Shown piece after piece: positions 45,451 through 54,407 of a DNA stretch of 64,000 bases; the first letter of the stretch is position 1; the number at the start of each line of letters is the position of its first letter. Source of the DNA: Xylanimonas protaetiae. GTDB lineage: Bacteria; Actinomycetota; Actinomycetes; Actinomycetales; Cellulomonadaceae. The notes beneath the pieces are model-generated. The model had not been told where the DNA came from, did no database searches, and was given only the letters and a program-made list of their open reading frames with translations. Both the position numbers and the translations under genes were made by a program. The stretch spans positions 868,001 through 932,000 of the forward strand of contig NZ_CP035493.1 in assembly GCF_004135385.1 (NCBI RefSeq), given 5' to 3'.

Positions 45451-46714
45451 GGCGGACCTTCAGCGCCGCTGCCGCGTCGCGGGCCCGCGACCGCGCCTGC
45501 TCGACGTCGGCGCCCCGGGCGAGCGCGACCGCGACCCGCCGGCGGCCGCCCTCGACGCGCGGCTTGCCGAAGAGGCGCACCTGCGCCGTCGGGACCGCGA
45601 GCGCGGCGGCGACGTCGTCGAACACCGGGACGCCCGTGCCCTCGGCGAGCACCGCGCACGACGCCGCGGCCTGCTGGCCGGGGCCGCCGACGGGGGCGGG
45701 CGCGGCGACGGGCAGGCCGAGGATCGCACGGGCGTGCAGCCCGAACTCGCTGACGTCCTGGCTCACCAGGGTGACGAGGCCGGTGTCGTGCGGGCGCGGG
45801 CTGACCTCGGAGAACAGCACCTCGTCGCCGACGACGAACAGCTCGACGCCGAACAGGCCCCAGCCGCACCCGCTTGAACTGCACAGCGCCTCCGTCACGC
45901 GGGCGGCCATGGCCTCAGCGGCAGCGAGTGCCTTGTCGCTCATGGGTGCGGGCTGCCACGACTCGCGGTAGTCGCCGTCGACCTGCACGTGCCCGACGGG
46001 CGGGCAGAAGGTCGTGCCCGCGACCGAGCGGACGGTCAGCATGGTGATCTCGTAGTCGAAGGTCACGAAGCCCTCGACGATGACGCGGACCCCGGCCTCG
46101 CCGGACGCCGTCGCGCGGCCGCCCGTCTGCGCGTACGCCCACGCGCCCTCGACGTCGTCGGCGGTGCGGACGACGGACTGGCCCTTGCCGGACGACGACA
46201 TGACCGGCTTGACGACGCACGGCAGACCGACCTCCGCGACCGCCGACCGGAACGCGTCGAACGTGTCGACGAAGCGGTACGGCGACGTCGGCAGGCCGAG
46301 CTCCTCGGCCGCGAGACGGCGGATGCCCTCGCGGTCCATGGTGAGCCGCGTCGCGCGGGCCGTGGGGACCACGCGGACGCCGGACGCCTCGACCTCGGCG
46401 AGCACCTGCGTGGCGATCGCCTCGATCTCGGGGACCACGACGTGCGGGCGCTCCGCGTCCAGCACCGCGCGCAGGGCAGCGGCGTCGAGCATGTCGACGA
46501 CGTGCGCGCGGTGCGCCACCTGCATGGCGGGGGCGTCGGCGTAGCGGTCCACGGCCACCACCTCGGCGCCGAGGCGCTGCAGCTCGATCGCGACCTCCTT
46601 GCCGAGCTCGCCCGAGCCGAGCAGCAGGACGCGCGTGGCGTGCGGGGACAGCGGGGTCCCCAGGGCGCCAGGGGTGGGGGTGACGGTCGTGCTCGCGGGC
46701 CGGGCTTCGGTCAT
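45443..46714 (-). CDS. purT: formate-dependent phosphoribosylglycinamide formyltransferase
   Basis: ATP-grasp enzyme of 423 residues converting GAR, formate and ATP to FGAR, the folate-independent version of the PurN step. Family features are [49 protein letters not shown] and [12 protein letters not shown]. Two in-frame ATGs exist; 46714 has GGGAGG about 9 nt ahead and is preferred to 46723. It is in one operon with the RNA methyltransferase downstream. No purN is in this window. Confidence 0.95.
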   Translation of the reverse strand: MTEARPASTTVTPTPGALGTPLSPHATRVLLLGSGELGKEVAIELQRLGAEVVAVDRYADAPAMQVAHRAHVVDMLDAAALRAVLDAERPHVVVPEIEAIATQVLAEVEASGVRVVPTARATRLTMDREGIRRLAAEELGLPTSPYRFVDTFDAFRSAVAEVGLPCVVKPVMSSSGKGQSVVRTADDVEGAWAYAQTGGRATASGEAGVRVIVEGFVTFDYEITMLTVRSVAGTTFCPPVGHVQVDGDYRESWQPAPMSDKALAAAEAMAARVTEALCSSSGCGWGLFGVELFVVGDEVLFSEVSPRPHDTGLVTLVSQDVSEFGLHARAILGLPVAAPAPVGGPGQQAAASCAVLAEGTGVPVFDDVAAALAVPTAQVRLFGKPRVEGGRRRVAVALARGADVEQARSRARDAAAALKVRLA

Positions 46715-46746
46715 GGGCCCCATCCTCCCCCGTCTACGCTGCGCGC

Positions 46747-47511
46747 ATGCAGACACTTGCGCTCGCGAGCACGGTCCACGCGCTCGGGCCGGGCTGGATG
46801 GACCCGTCGAGCCTCATCACCGGGTTCCTCACGTCGTACGGGACGTGGGCCGTCGTCGCGATCGCGGTCGTCGTCTTTGTCGAGACCGGTCTGCTGTTCC
46901 CGATCCTGCCGGGCGACTCGCTGCTGTTCATGGCCGGGGCGTTCACCGCGCAGCACGCCATGCGGCTGCCGCTGCCCGTCGTGGTGCTCGTGCTGTTCGG
47001 CGCGGCCGTGCTGGGCAACTCGACCGGCTACGGCATCGGACGCGCCGTGGGGCCGCGTCTCTTCGACCGGCCCGACGCGCGCATCTTCAAGCGCACGTAC
47101 ATCGACCAGACCCAGAAGTACTTCGACAGGTACGGCGGGCGCACCATCACCATCGCCCAGTTCGTGCCCATCGTGCGCACGTACGCCCCGGTGGCCTCCG
47201 GCGTCGGGCGCATGCCGTTCCGGCACTTCATCGCCTACAACGCGCTCGGCGCGGCGCTGTGGGCGGCCGGCATCACGGTGATCGGCTACCTGCTGGGCAA
47301 CATCGCGTTCGTCAAAGACCACGTCGAGGCGCTCGTGCTGATGATCGTCGCGGTGTCCGTGGTGCCGATGGTGGTCGAGGTGCTCCGCGAGCGCCGCAAG
47401 GCCGCCCGGGCGACCGCGACCATGGCGGCGGGTGCCGCGCGTGCTGCGGCACCCGCGCAGGCCGGTACCGTCGTGGACGACGGCGTGCACCCGCCCCGTC
47501 ACGCGCGCTAG
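46747..47511 (+). CDS. DedA family membrane protein
   Basis: Integral membrane protein of 254 residues with five to six spans, of the DedA/VTT (SNARE-associated) family. Family members are linked to lipid flipping and membrane homeostasis. The motifs [19 protein letters not shown] (re-entrant region) and [19 protein letters not shown] are clear. The C-terminal tail is Ala/Arg-rich. TACGCT lies 6 nt before the ATG, which is only 33 bp from the divergent purT start, so the mRNA is likely leaderless. Confidence 0.92.
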   Translation: MQTLALASTVHALGPGWMDPSSLITGFLTSYGTWAVVAIAVVVFVETGLLFPILPGDSLLFMAGAFTAQHAMRLPLPVVVLVLFGAAVLGNSTGYGIGRAVGPRLFDRPDARIFKRTYIDQTQKYFDRYGGRTITIAQFVPIVRTYAPVASGVGRMPFRHFIAYNALGAALWAAGITVIGYLLGNIAFVKDHVEALVLMIVAVSVVPMVVEVLRERRKAARATATMAAGAARAAAPAQAGTVVDDGVHPPRHAR

Positions 47512-47541
47512 CAGCGCGCCCACCCTTTCGGAAGGACGCCG

Positions 47542-48315
47542 ATGACCCGCCCGATCGCAGCCTGGCTCACCGACATGGACGGCGTCCTGGTGCACGAGGG
47601 GCACGCCATCCCCGGCGCACCCGAGTTCATCGCGGCGCTGCGCGACGCGGGCCGGCCCTTCCTGGTGCTGACGAACAACTCGATCTTCACGCCGCGCGAC
47701 CTGCGCGCCCGCCTGGCAACCTCCGGCATCGAGCTGCCCGAGGAGAACATCTGGACGTCCGCGCTGGCCACGGCCCAGTTCCTGCACGACCAGATCCCGG
47801 GCGGCTCGGCCTACGCGATCGGCGAGGCGGGCCTGACGACGGCGCTACACGAGGCCGGGTACACGCTCACCGAGTCGGACCCCGACTACGTGGTGCTCGG
47901 CGAGACGCGCACCTACTCGTTCGAGCAGATCACCAAGGCGATCCGCCTCATCAAGGGCGGCTCCCGGTTCATCGCGACGAACCCCGACACCACCGGGCCG
48001 TCGCTGGAGGGGCCGCTGCCCGCCACGGGCGCCGTCGCCGCGCTCATCCAGTCGGCCACCGGGCGGGCGCCCTACTACGTGGGCAAGCCCAACCCGATCC
48101 TGTTCCGCTCGGCGCTCAACCGGATCGGCGCGCACTCCGAGGACACCGCGATGGTCGGCGACCGCATGGACACCGACGTCGTCGGCGGCATCGAGGCGGG
48201 CCTGACGACGTTCCTGGTGATGACCGGGTCGACGCGCCCGCAGGACGTGGAGAAGTACCCGTTCCGCCCGAGCCACGTGAAGGACTCGATCGCGGACCTC
48301 GTCGCGCTCGTCTGA
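47542..48315 (+). CDS. HAD-IIA family phosphatase (NagD-like)
   Basis: Haloacid-dehalogenase phosphatase of 257 residues, cytoplasmic. Motif I is TDMDGVLVHEG with nucleophile D11, motif II FLVLTNNS, and motif IV MVGDRMDTDVVGG. A class IIA cap lies between. Likely substrates are small phosphorylated metabolites such as nucleotides or sugar phosphates, but this is not readable. GGAAGGA precedes the ATG. It follows the DedA gene by 30 nt and is convergent with pyrE. Confidence 0.92.
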   Translation: MTRPIAAWLTDMDGVLVHEGHAIPGAPEFIAALRDAGRPFLVLTNNSIFTPRDLRARLATSGIELPEENIWTSALATAQFLHDQIPGGSAYAIGEAGLTTALHEAGYTLTESDPDYVVLGETRTYSFEQITKAIRLIKGGSRFIATNPDTTGPSLEGPLPATGAVAALIQSATGRAPYYVGKPNPILFRSALNRIGAHSEDTAMVGDRMDTDVVGGIEAGLTTFLVMTGSTRPQDVEKYPFRPSHVKDSIADLVALV

Positions 48316-48326
48316 CGGCCGGGGCG

Positions 48327-48905
48327 TCAGGCCAGGCCGACGTCCTCCAGCGAGAACAGCGGGTGGTACGGGACGCCCAGGGCCTCGATCTTCGCGCCCG
48401 CGCCCGTGGCGCGGTCGACGATCGTCGCGACCGCGACGACCTCGCCGCCCGCGGCGCGCACTGCCTCGATGGCCGTGATGGGCGAGCCGCCCGTGGTGGT
48501 CGTGTCCTCGACGACGACGACGCGGCGCCCGGCGACGTCGGGCCCCTCGATCTGGCGCTGCATGCCGTGCGCCTTCGCCTCCTTGCGGACCACGAACGCG
48601 TCCAGGTCCTGGCCGCGCGACGCCGCGGCGTGCAGCAGCGCGTCGGCGATCGGGTCGGCGCCCAGCGTCAGGCCGCCGACGGCGTCGACGTCCGCCGTGC
48701 CGAAGCCGAGCTCCTCGAGGTGGTCCAGCATGACGTGGCCCACGAGCGGGGCCGCGCGGTGGTGCAGCGTGATGCGGCGCAGGTCGACGTAGTAGTCGGC
48801 CTCCTTGCCGGAGGACAGCGTCACCTTGCCGTGGACGATCGCGAGCTCCTTGATGAGCTCGAGGAGCTGCTCGCGGGGGGTCGGGGAGAAGTCAGCGTGG
48901 GTCAC
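48327..48905 (-). CDS. pyrE: orotate phosphoribosyltransferase
   Basis: Transfers the phosphoribosyl group of PRPP to orotate to make OMP in pyrimidine synthesis; 192 residues. The PRPP motif VVVVEDTTTTGGSP is at about residues 127-140, and FVVRKEAKAHG is the catalytic loop. Start is GTG at 48905. TAACCT lies 6 nt before it on the minus strand, so the mRNA is probably leaderless. The start is only 38 bp from the divergent CorA start. No other pyr genes are in the window. Confidence 0.96.
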   Translation of the reverse strand: MTHADFSPTPREQLLELIKELAIVHGKVTLSSGKEADYYVDLRRITLHHRAAPLVGHVMLDHLEELGFGTADVDAVGGLTLGADPIADALLHAAASRGQDLDAFVVRKEAKAHGMQRQIEGPDVAGRRVVVVEDTTTTGGSPITAIEAVRAAGGEVVAVATIVDRATGAGAKIEALGVPYHPLFSLEDVGLA

Positions 48906-48943
48906 GGGACAAGGTTACGGGCGGTGCAGGTCATGATGAGCGC

Positions 48944-50005
48944 GTGAGCATCACCGACAACGCCGTCTACGTCGACGGGCACCGCACGGACAACCCGCCG
49001 AGCCTCGAGCTGACGCTCGAGACGATGCAGGCCTGCGACGGCATCGGCTGGATCGACCTGCTCCAGCCGAGCGCCGCCGAGATCCGGGCGGTGGCCGACG
49101 AGCTGGGGCTGCACGAGCTCGCCGTGGACGACGCCGTCAACGCCCACCAGCGCAGCAAGCTCGAGCGGTACGACGACGTGCTCTTCGTGGTGCTGCACCC
49201 GGCCCGCTACCTCGACAGCCCCGAGCAGGTGGAGTTCTCCGAGCTGCACGTGTTCGTCGGGCCCCGGTTCGTGGTGTCCGTGCGGCGCGACGAGTTCCCG
49301 CACGTCAGCCCCGTGCGCCGGGCGCTCGAGGCCCGGCCGGACCGGCTGCGGCTCGGGCCGCTGGCCATCCTGCACGCCCTGCTCGACCGGGTCGTGGACG
49401 AGTACGCCCCCGTCGTCGCCGGGCTCGAGAACGACATCGACGAGATCGAGGACCAGCTCTTCAGCCGGGACCCCGAGGTGTCGCGGCGCATGTACGAGCT
49501 GTCGCGCGAGGTCATCCGGCTCCAGCGGGCCACGCGCCCGCTCGTCCAGATCGTGCGGACGCTCGAGACGGGCCGCGTGTTCGACCTGGCGCCCGGCGCC
49601 GGGGCCGCCGTCACGGAGGACGGCGGGGCGGGCATGGACGTCGAGCTCGAGCGGGCGTTCCGCGACGTGCTCGACCACGCCATCCGCTACGCCGAGCGCG
49701 CCGACGAGTTCCGCGCCGTGCTCGACAACGCGCTCACCGTGCACGCCACCCTCGTCGCGCAGGAGCAGAACGAGGAGGTGCGGCACATGACGGAGGCGTC
49801 GCTCAAGCAGGCGGAGGCCGCGAAGAAGATCTCGTCGTGGGCGGCCATCTTCTTCGCGCCCACCCTGGTGGCCGGGATCTACGGCATGAACTTCACGCAC
49901 ATGCCCGAGCTGCACTGGCTGTTCGGGTACCCGTTCGCGCTGCTGCTCATGGTGGTCGCCGCGTTCGGGCTCTACTCGATCTTCAAGCGCGTCGACTGGC
50001 TCTGA
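48944..50005 (+). CDS. corA: CorA family magnesium/cobalt transporter
   Basis: Pentameric inner-membrane Mg2+ channel subunit of 353 residues. A long cytoplasmic funnel domain is followed by two C-terminal spans, with the signature IYGMNF at the end of the first and a short acidic loop (MPELHW). The C-terminus ends in basic residues (FKRVDWL). GTG start with CATGAT 6 nt upstream and no ribosome-binding site. It shares a tiny divergent promoter region with pyrE. Confidence 0.94.
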   Translation: MSITDNAVYVDGHRTDNPPSLELTLETMQACDGIGWIDLLQPSAAEIRAVADELGLHELAVDDAVNAHQRSKLERYDDVLFVVLHPARYLDSPEQVEFSELHVFVGPRFVVSVRRDEFPHVSPVRRALEARPDRLRLGPLAILHALLDRVVDEYAPVVAGLENDIDEIEDQLFSRDPEVSRRMYELSREVIRLQRATRPLVQIVRTLETGRVFDLAPGAGAAVTEDGGAGMDVELERAFRDVLDHAIRYAERADEFRAVLDNALTVHATLVAQEQNEEVRHMTEASLKQAEAAKKISSWAAIFFAPTLVAGIYGMNFTHMPELHWLFGYPFALLLMVVAAFGLYSIFKRVDWL

Positions 50006-50011
50006 CCGGCG

Positions 50012-50791
50012 TCAGAGGCGGCGCTTCTTGCCGAACCACCGCACCGTCGGACGTGGCGCGACGCGCAGCGCCGCGGACGCCGCCTTGTAGCGCAGCGACG
50101 GCGTCGACAGGACGACGCCGCGGCGGACGTCGGCGAGCGCGTCGGCGACCACGCGGGGCGCGTCGAGCCATGCGATCTCCGGCAGGCCGGACGTGTCCGC
50201 GTGCATGCGCGCGTGGAACTCGGTGTGCGTGAGCCCCGGCGCGACGACGGTCGCGGTGACGCCCGTGCCCTTGAGCTCGGCGGCGAGACCCTCGGTGAAC
50301 GTCCGCACCCACGCCTTGTGCGCGGAGTACGTGCCGGTGGCCGTGAGCGCGGCGACCGAGCCGACGTTGAGGATCGCACCCCGGCCGCGGTGCTTCATCT
50401 GGCCGGCGGCCGCGTGGCTGAGGACCAGCACGGCACGCACCATGACGTCGAGGGCCCGGAGCTCGGAGTCGAGGTCGTCCTTGGTGAACCTGTGCCGCAT
50501 GCCGAACCCGGCGTTGTTGACCAGCAGCCCGACGGGGCGGCGGGTCTCGCCGTCCTCCTCGCCCGTGACGCGCAGCCGCTCGGCGACGCGCGCGACGTCG
50601 TCGGGCACGGACAGGTCCGCGCGGACCACCTCGACGTCGACGCCGGCGGCGGCGCGCAGCTGCCCGGCGACCTCCTCCAGGCGGGCCTCGTCGCGCGCGA
50701 CGAGCACGAGGTGGTGACGCGCCGTGGCGAGCTGCCAGGCGAACTCCAGACCGAGACCGGCGGTGGCGCCGGTGACGAGCGCGGTACCCAT
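50012..50791 (-). CDS. SDR family NAD(P)-dependent oxidoreductase
   Basis: Classical short-chain dehydrogenase of 259 residues. The cofactor motif TGATAGLG is at about residues 7-14, NNAG follows near 91, and the catalytic Tyr-x3-Lys is YSAHK with a Ser upstream in VGSVAA. A basic C-terminal tail (WFGKKRRL) is present. Substrate unknown. TAGGGT lies 6 nt before the ATG on the minus strand, which suggests a leaderless mRNA. It lies downstream of the dipeptide ABC operon, on the same strand. Confidence 0.9.
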   Translation of the reverse strand: MGTALVTGATAGLGLEFAWQLATARHHLVLVARDEARLEEVAGQLRAAAGVDVEVVRADLSVPDDVARVAERLRVTGEEDGETRRPVGLLVNNAGFGMRHRFTKDDLDSELRALDVMVRAVLVLSHAAAGQMKHRGRGAILNVGSVAALTATGTYSAHKAWVRTFTEGLAAELKGTGVTATVVAPGLTHTEFHARMHADTSGLPEIAWLDAPRVVADALADVRRGVVLSTPSLRYKAASAALRVAPRPTVRWFGKKRRL

Positions 50792-50816
50792 GGGGCCACC
50801 CTACGCAGGCGGCGGG

Positions 50817-52586
50817 CTACCTCGCCGACGCGAGGACCGGCGTCGCCGCCTGGAGGGCGCGCGTGTACGCGTGCCGCGGCGCGGACCACACCCGTTCGGT
50901 CGGGCCCTGCTCCACGATCTCGCCGGAGCGCATGACGGCGACGCGGTCGCACAGGTGGCGCACGACGGCGAGGTCGTGGGAGACGAGCACCAGCGTCAGG
51001 TCGCGCTCGTCGGCGAGCCGCGCCAGGAGGTCGAGCACCTGCGCGCGCACCGACACGTCGAGCGCGCTGACAGGCTCGTCCGCGACGAGCACCCGGGGGC
51101 GGCAGACGAGCGCGCGGGCGATCGAGACGCGCTGCCGCTGGCCGCCGCTGAACTGGTGCGGGTAGCGGGTCGCGGCGTCGTCGGGCAGGCCGACGGCCGC
51201 GAGGATCTCGCGGACCAGGCCCGCGCGGCCCGCGCGCGTGGCTGCCTCGGGGAGGTCGCGGCGGTTGGCCGGGTTGAGGAGCGGTTCCGCGACGATGTCG
51301 GCGACGGCCATGCGCGGGTCGAGCGAGCCCCTCGGGTCCTGGAACACCATCTGGAGGTCGCTGCGCACGCGCGCGACGTCGCGGGCGCTCGCCACTCCCG
51401 CGGGGCCGGCGAGCGTGACGCCCGCGACCTCGACCGTGCCCGACATCGGGGCGTCCAGGCCGGCGAGCAGGCGCAGCGTCGTCGTCTTGCCGGAGCCGGA
51501 CTCGCCGACCAGGCCGAACCGCTCCCCCGCGGCGACCTCGAGCGAGATCCCCCGCAGGGCGTCGACGACGACGCCACCCGAGCGGTGGTACCGCTTGGTG
51601 ACGTCGACGAGCCGGACGGCCGGCGCCCTGCCGGCTCGCCCGGCCACGTCGTCCCCGGCGGGCGGCTCGGCCTCCCGCAGGACCGTCGCGCGCGGCGGCA
51701 GCGTCGACGCGGCCAGGAGCCGGCGCGTGTACGCGTGCTGCGGGTCCGCGAAGACGTCCGCGACCGGCCCCTCCTCGACGACGACGCCGTCCTTCATCAC
51801 GACGACGCGCTCGCACACCGTCGACACCACGGCGAGGTCGTGCGTGATGAACAGCAGGCCCGTGCCGCGGCGGGCCACCAGGCGGCCCATGAGCTCGAGC
51901 ACCTGGGCCTGGACGGTGACGTCGAGCGCCGTCGTCGGCTCGTCGGCGACGAGCAGCGCGGGGTCGTTGGCCAGCGCCATCGCGATCATCACGCGCTGCC
52001 GCTGGCCGCCGCTGAGCTGGTGCGGGTAGGCGTGCGCGGCGGCGGCCGGGTCGGGCAGGCCGACCTCCGCGAGCAGCTCCACGGCCCGCGCCCGGGCGGC
52101 GGCCCTGCGCCCGCCGCGACGCCCCGCGGCCCGCGCCGCCCCGCCGCCGGGACCCGCGGGACCCCGGTGCAGCGTGATCACCTCGGCGACCTGCCTGCCG
52201 ACGCGCACCAGCGGGTCCAGGGCCGTCATCGGCTCCTGGAACACCATCGACACGAGCGACCCGCGCAGGGGCGCGAGGCGGCGGTCGGAGCGCGCGAGCA
52301 GGTCGTGCTCGCCCGCGACGTCGACCTGGCCGGTGGCCGTGAGGTTGTCCGCGAGCAGGCCGAGCACGGCGAGCGCCGTGAGCGACTTCCCGGAGCCGGA
52401 CTCGCCGATGAGGCCGACGCGCTCCCCGGCGGCGACCGTGAGGGACACGCCCGAGAGCAGTGTGTGATCCGACGCCGTGCAGATCGTGAGGTCTCGGACC
52501 CGGAGCGCCGGGGGCGCGGCGCCCGGGTCCTGCGGCGTCGCGCGGGGCGGCGGCTCCGCGCGGGGCGGCGAGGGAGGCGTCGTCAT
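50817..52586 (-). CDS. dipeptide/nickel ABC transporter, fused two-domain ATPase (DppD-DppF type)
   Basis: Cytoplasmic ATPase of 589 residues made of two complete nucleotide-binding domains. Domain 1 has Walker A GESGSGKSL, signature LSGGQRQRV and Walker B LLVADEPTTALD. Domain 2 has GESGSGKTTT, FSGGQRQRV and VLVADEPVSALD. In most bacteria these are separate DppD and DppF proteins. Oligopeptide-type C-terminal tails (PQHAYTRRLLAA, PRHAYTRALQAA) follow both. The ATG overlaps the permease stop by 4 nt. It is the last gene of the operon. Confidence 0.95.
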   Translation of the reverse strand: MTTPPSPPRAEPPPRATPQDPGAAPPALRVRDLTICTASDHTLLSGVSLTVAAGERVGLIGESGSGKSLTALAVLGLLADNLTATGQVDVAGEHDLLARSDRRLAPLRGSLVSMVFQEPMTALDPLVRVGRQVAEVITLHRGPAGPGGGAARAAGRRGGRRAAARARAVELLAEVGLPDPAAAAHAYPHQLSGGQRQRVMIAMALANDPALLVADEPTTALDVTVQAQVLELMGRLVARRGTGLLFITHDLAVVSTVCERVVVMKDGVVVEEGPVADVFADPQHAYTRRLLAASTLPPRATVLREAEPPAGDDVAGRAGRAPAVRLVDVTKRYHRSGGVVVDALRGISLEVAAGERFGLVGESGSGKTTTLRLLAGLDAPMSGTVEVAGVTLAGPAGVASARDVARVRSDLQMVFQDPRGSLDPRMAVADIVAEPLLNPANRRDLPEAATRAGRAGLVREILAAVGLPDDAATRYPHQFSGGQRQRVSIARALVCRPRVLVADEPVSALDVSVRAQVLDLLARLADERDLTLVLVSHDLAVVRHLCDRVAVMRSGEIVEQGPTERVWSAPRHAYTRALQAATPVLASAR

Positions 52587-53443
52587 CGCATCCCCTTGAG
52601 GCGGGGGTCCATGACGTCGCGCAGGCCGTCGCCCAGCAGGTTGAAGCCCAGCACGGCGACGGCGATGGCGACGCCGGGCGCGATCGCGAGGTGGTCGTAG
52701 ACGCCGAGGAACTGCTGGGACTCCTGGAGCATGCGGCCCCACGACGGCGTGGGCGGGGCGGTGCCGAGCCCCAGGAAGCTCAGGGCGGCCTCGGCCAGGA
52801 CGGCGAGCCCGTAGGTGACGGAGCCCTGCACGACGAGGATCCCGGCGATGTTCGGCAGCACGTGCCGCCACGCGATCGCCCACGCCGACCGGTTCGCGGC
52901 GCGCGCGGCGAGCACGTAGTCGGTGTGCACCACCTGGAGCGTGCCCGACCGCGCGACGCGAGCGAACGCCGGGACGGCGCCGATGCCGAGCGCGACCATC
53001 GCCGTCGTCGTCCCGGCGCCCAGCGCGGCGCCCAGGATGATCGCGAGCAGCAGGCCGGGGAACGCGAGCAGCACGTCGGCGCCGCGCATGAGCAGCGTGC
53101 CCGGCACGCCGCCGCGCATGCCGGCGACGATGCCGACGGGCACCCCGACCAGCGCGGCGATGCCCACGGCGACCACGCCGACGTAGAGCGTGAGGCGTGC
53201 GCCGACCATGACCTGGGAGAGCACGTCGCGCCCGAACCGGTCGGTGCCGAACCAGTGTGCCGCGCTGGGGCCCTGGAGGCGGTTGGCGGGGACGGCGTGG
53301 ATGGGGTCGTACGGCGTCCAGACGAGCGAGACGAGCGCGACGACCACGACGAGCGCGACGAGCACCGCGCCGATGACGAGCTGCGGGTGCACGCCCGGCC
53401 GCCGCTCGGGGCCGACGACGTACCCGGCGGACGGGGCGCTCAC
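52583..53443 (-). CDS. dipeptide/nickel ABC transporter permease, DppC type
   Basis: Inner-membrane permease of 286 residues with about six spans. Family features are the early HWFGTDRFGRDVLSQVMVGAR and the EAALSFLGLG cytoplasmic loop near residue 225 that contacts the ATPase, with an ARVARSGTLQVVHTDYVLAA segment before it. GTG at 53443 overlaps the preceding permease stop (GTGA). The gene is central in the SBP-DppB-DppC-ATPase operon. Confidence 0.95.
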   Translation of the reverse strand: MSAPSAGYVVGPERRPGVHPQLVIGAVLVALVVVVALVSLVWTPYDPIHAVPANRLQGPSAAHWFGTDRFGRDVLSQVMVGARLTLYVGVVAVGIAALVGVPVGIVAGMRGGVPGTLLMRGADVLLAFPGLLLAIILGAALGAGTTTAMVALGIGAVPAFARVARSGTLQVVHTDYVLAARAANRSAWAIAWRHVLPNIAGILVVQGSVTYGLAVLAEAALSFLGLGTAPPTPSWGRMLQESQQFLGVYDHLAIAPGVAIAVAVLGFNLLGDGLRDVMDPRLKGMR

Positions 53444-54390
53444 CGGCCCACCACCCGCAGGCGGGGGTCCAGCACGGTGTAGAGCAGGTCGACGACGAAG
53501 TTGACCGCCACCACGAGCACGACCAGCACCATGACCATCGACTGCACGGCCTGGAGGTCGCGCTGCTGCACGGCGTCGACGAGCAGGGACCCGAGGCCCG
53601 GCACGACGAACACGCGCTCGACGACGACGGCGCCCACGAGCATCGCGGCGAGCTGCACGCCCACGACGGTCACGATGGGCACGCCCGCGTTGCGCAGGCC
53701 GTGGCGCACCAGGGCGGAGCCGCGCGTGTGCCCCGCCGCGCGGGCGGTGCGCAGGAAGTCCTCGCGCATCACCTCGAGCACGGCGGAGCGGACGTAGCGC
53801 GTGATGATCGCCGCCTGCACCGTGCCGAGCGCGACCGACGGCAGGACGACGTGCCGCCAGAACTCGGCCATGTCGACCGCGGGCGGCACCCAGCCGCCGG
53901 CGGGCAGCCAGCGGGCGCGCACCGCGACGAACGACACGAGCAGCACGCCCACCAGGAAGTTCGGGACGGCGACGCCCACCTGCGAGGCCCCTGCGATGAG
54001 CGTCCCCGTCGCCGAGCGGTGCGTGACCGCCGCGAGCGTCCCGAGCGGGACCGCGACCAGCAGCGCGAGGAGCATGCCCAGCCCGACGATGATGAGCGTG
54101 ACCTGCACCCGGTCCAGGATCAGCGGGGTCAGCTCGCGGCCCGTGACGAACGACGTGCCGAAGTCGGCCCGCAGCAGCCCGCCCATCCAGGACGCGTACT
54201 GCGCGATCAGCGGGCGGTCGGTGCCGTGGTCGGCCCGCCACTGCGCGAGCGCGTCCGGGGTGGCGTTGACCCCCAGCGCGACGACGGCGGCGTCGCCCGG
54301 CAGCACCCGCAGCACGAGGAACACGAGCACGCTGGCGACGGCCAGGGTGGCGGCGACCTGCCCCACCAGCCACGCGACGCGAGTCCTCAC
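53440..54390 (-). CDS. dipeptide/nickel ABC transporter permease, DppB type
   Basis: Inner-membrane permease of 316 residues with six spans. The N-terminus (FLVLRVLPGDAAV, GTDRPLIAQYASW) and the RYVRSAVLEVMREDFLRTA coupling loop match the DppB/OppB family. GTG at 54390 begins 17 nt after the substrate-binding protein stop, and the gene overlaps dppC by 4 nt. Confidence 0.95.
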   Translation of the reverse strand: MRTRVAWLVGQVAATLAVASVLVFLVLRVLPGDAAVVALGVNATPDALAQWRADHGTDRPLIAQYASWMGGLLRADFGTSFVTGRELTPLILDRVQVTLIIVGLGMLLALLVAVPLGTLAAVTHRSATGTLIAGASQVGVAVPNFLVGVLLVSFVAVRARWLPAGGWVPPAVDMAEFWRHVVLPSVALGTVQAAIITRYVRSAVLEVMREDFLRTARAAGHTRGSALVRHGLRNAGVPIVTVVGVQLAAMLVGAVVVERVFVVPGLGSLLVDAVQQRDLQAVQSMVMVLVVLVVAVNFVVDLLYTVLDPRLRVVGR

Positions 54391-54407
54391 GGTCCCATCC
54401 TGCCGGG

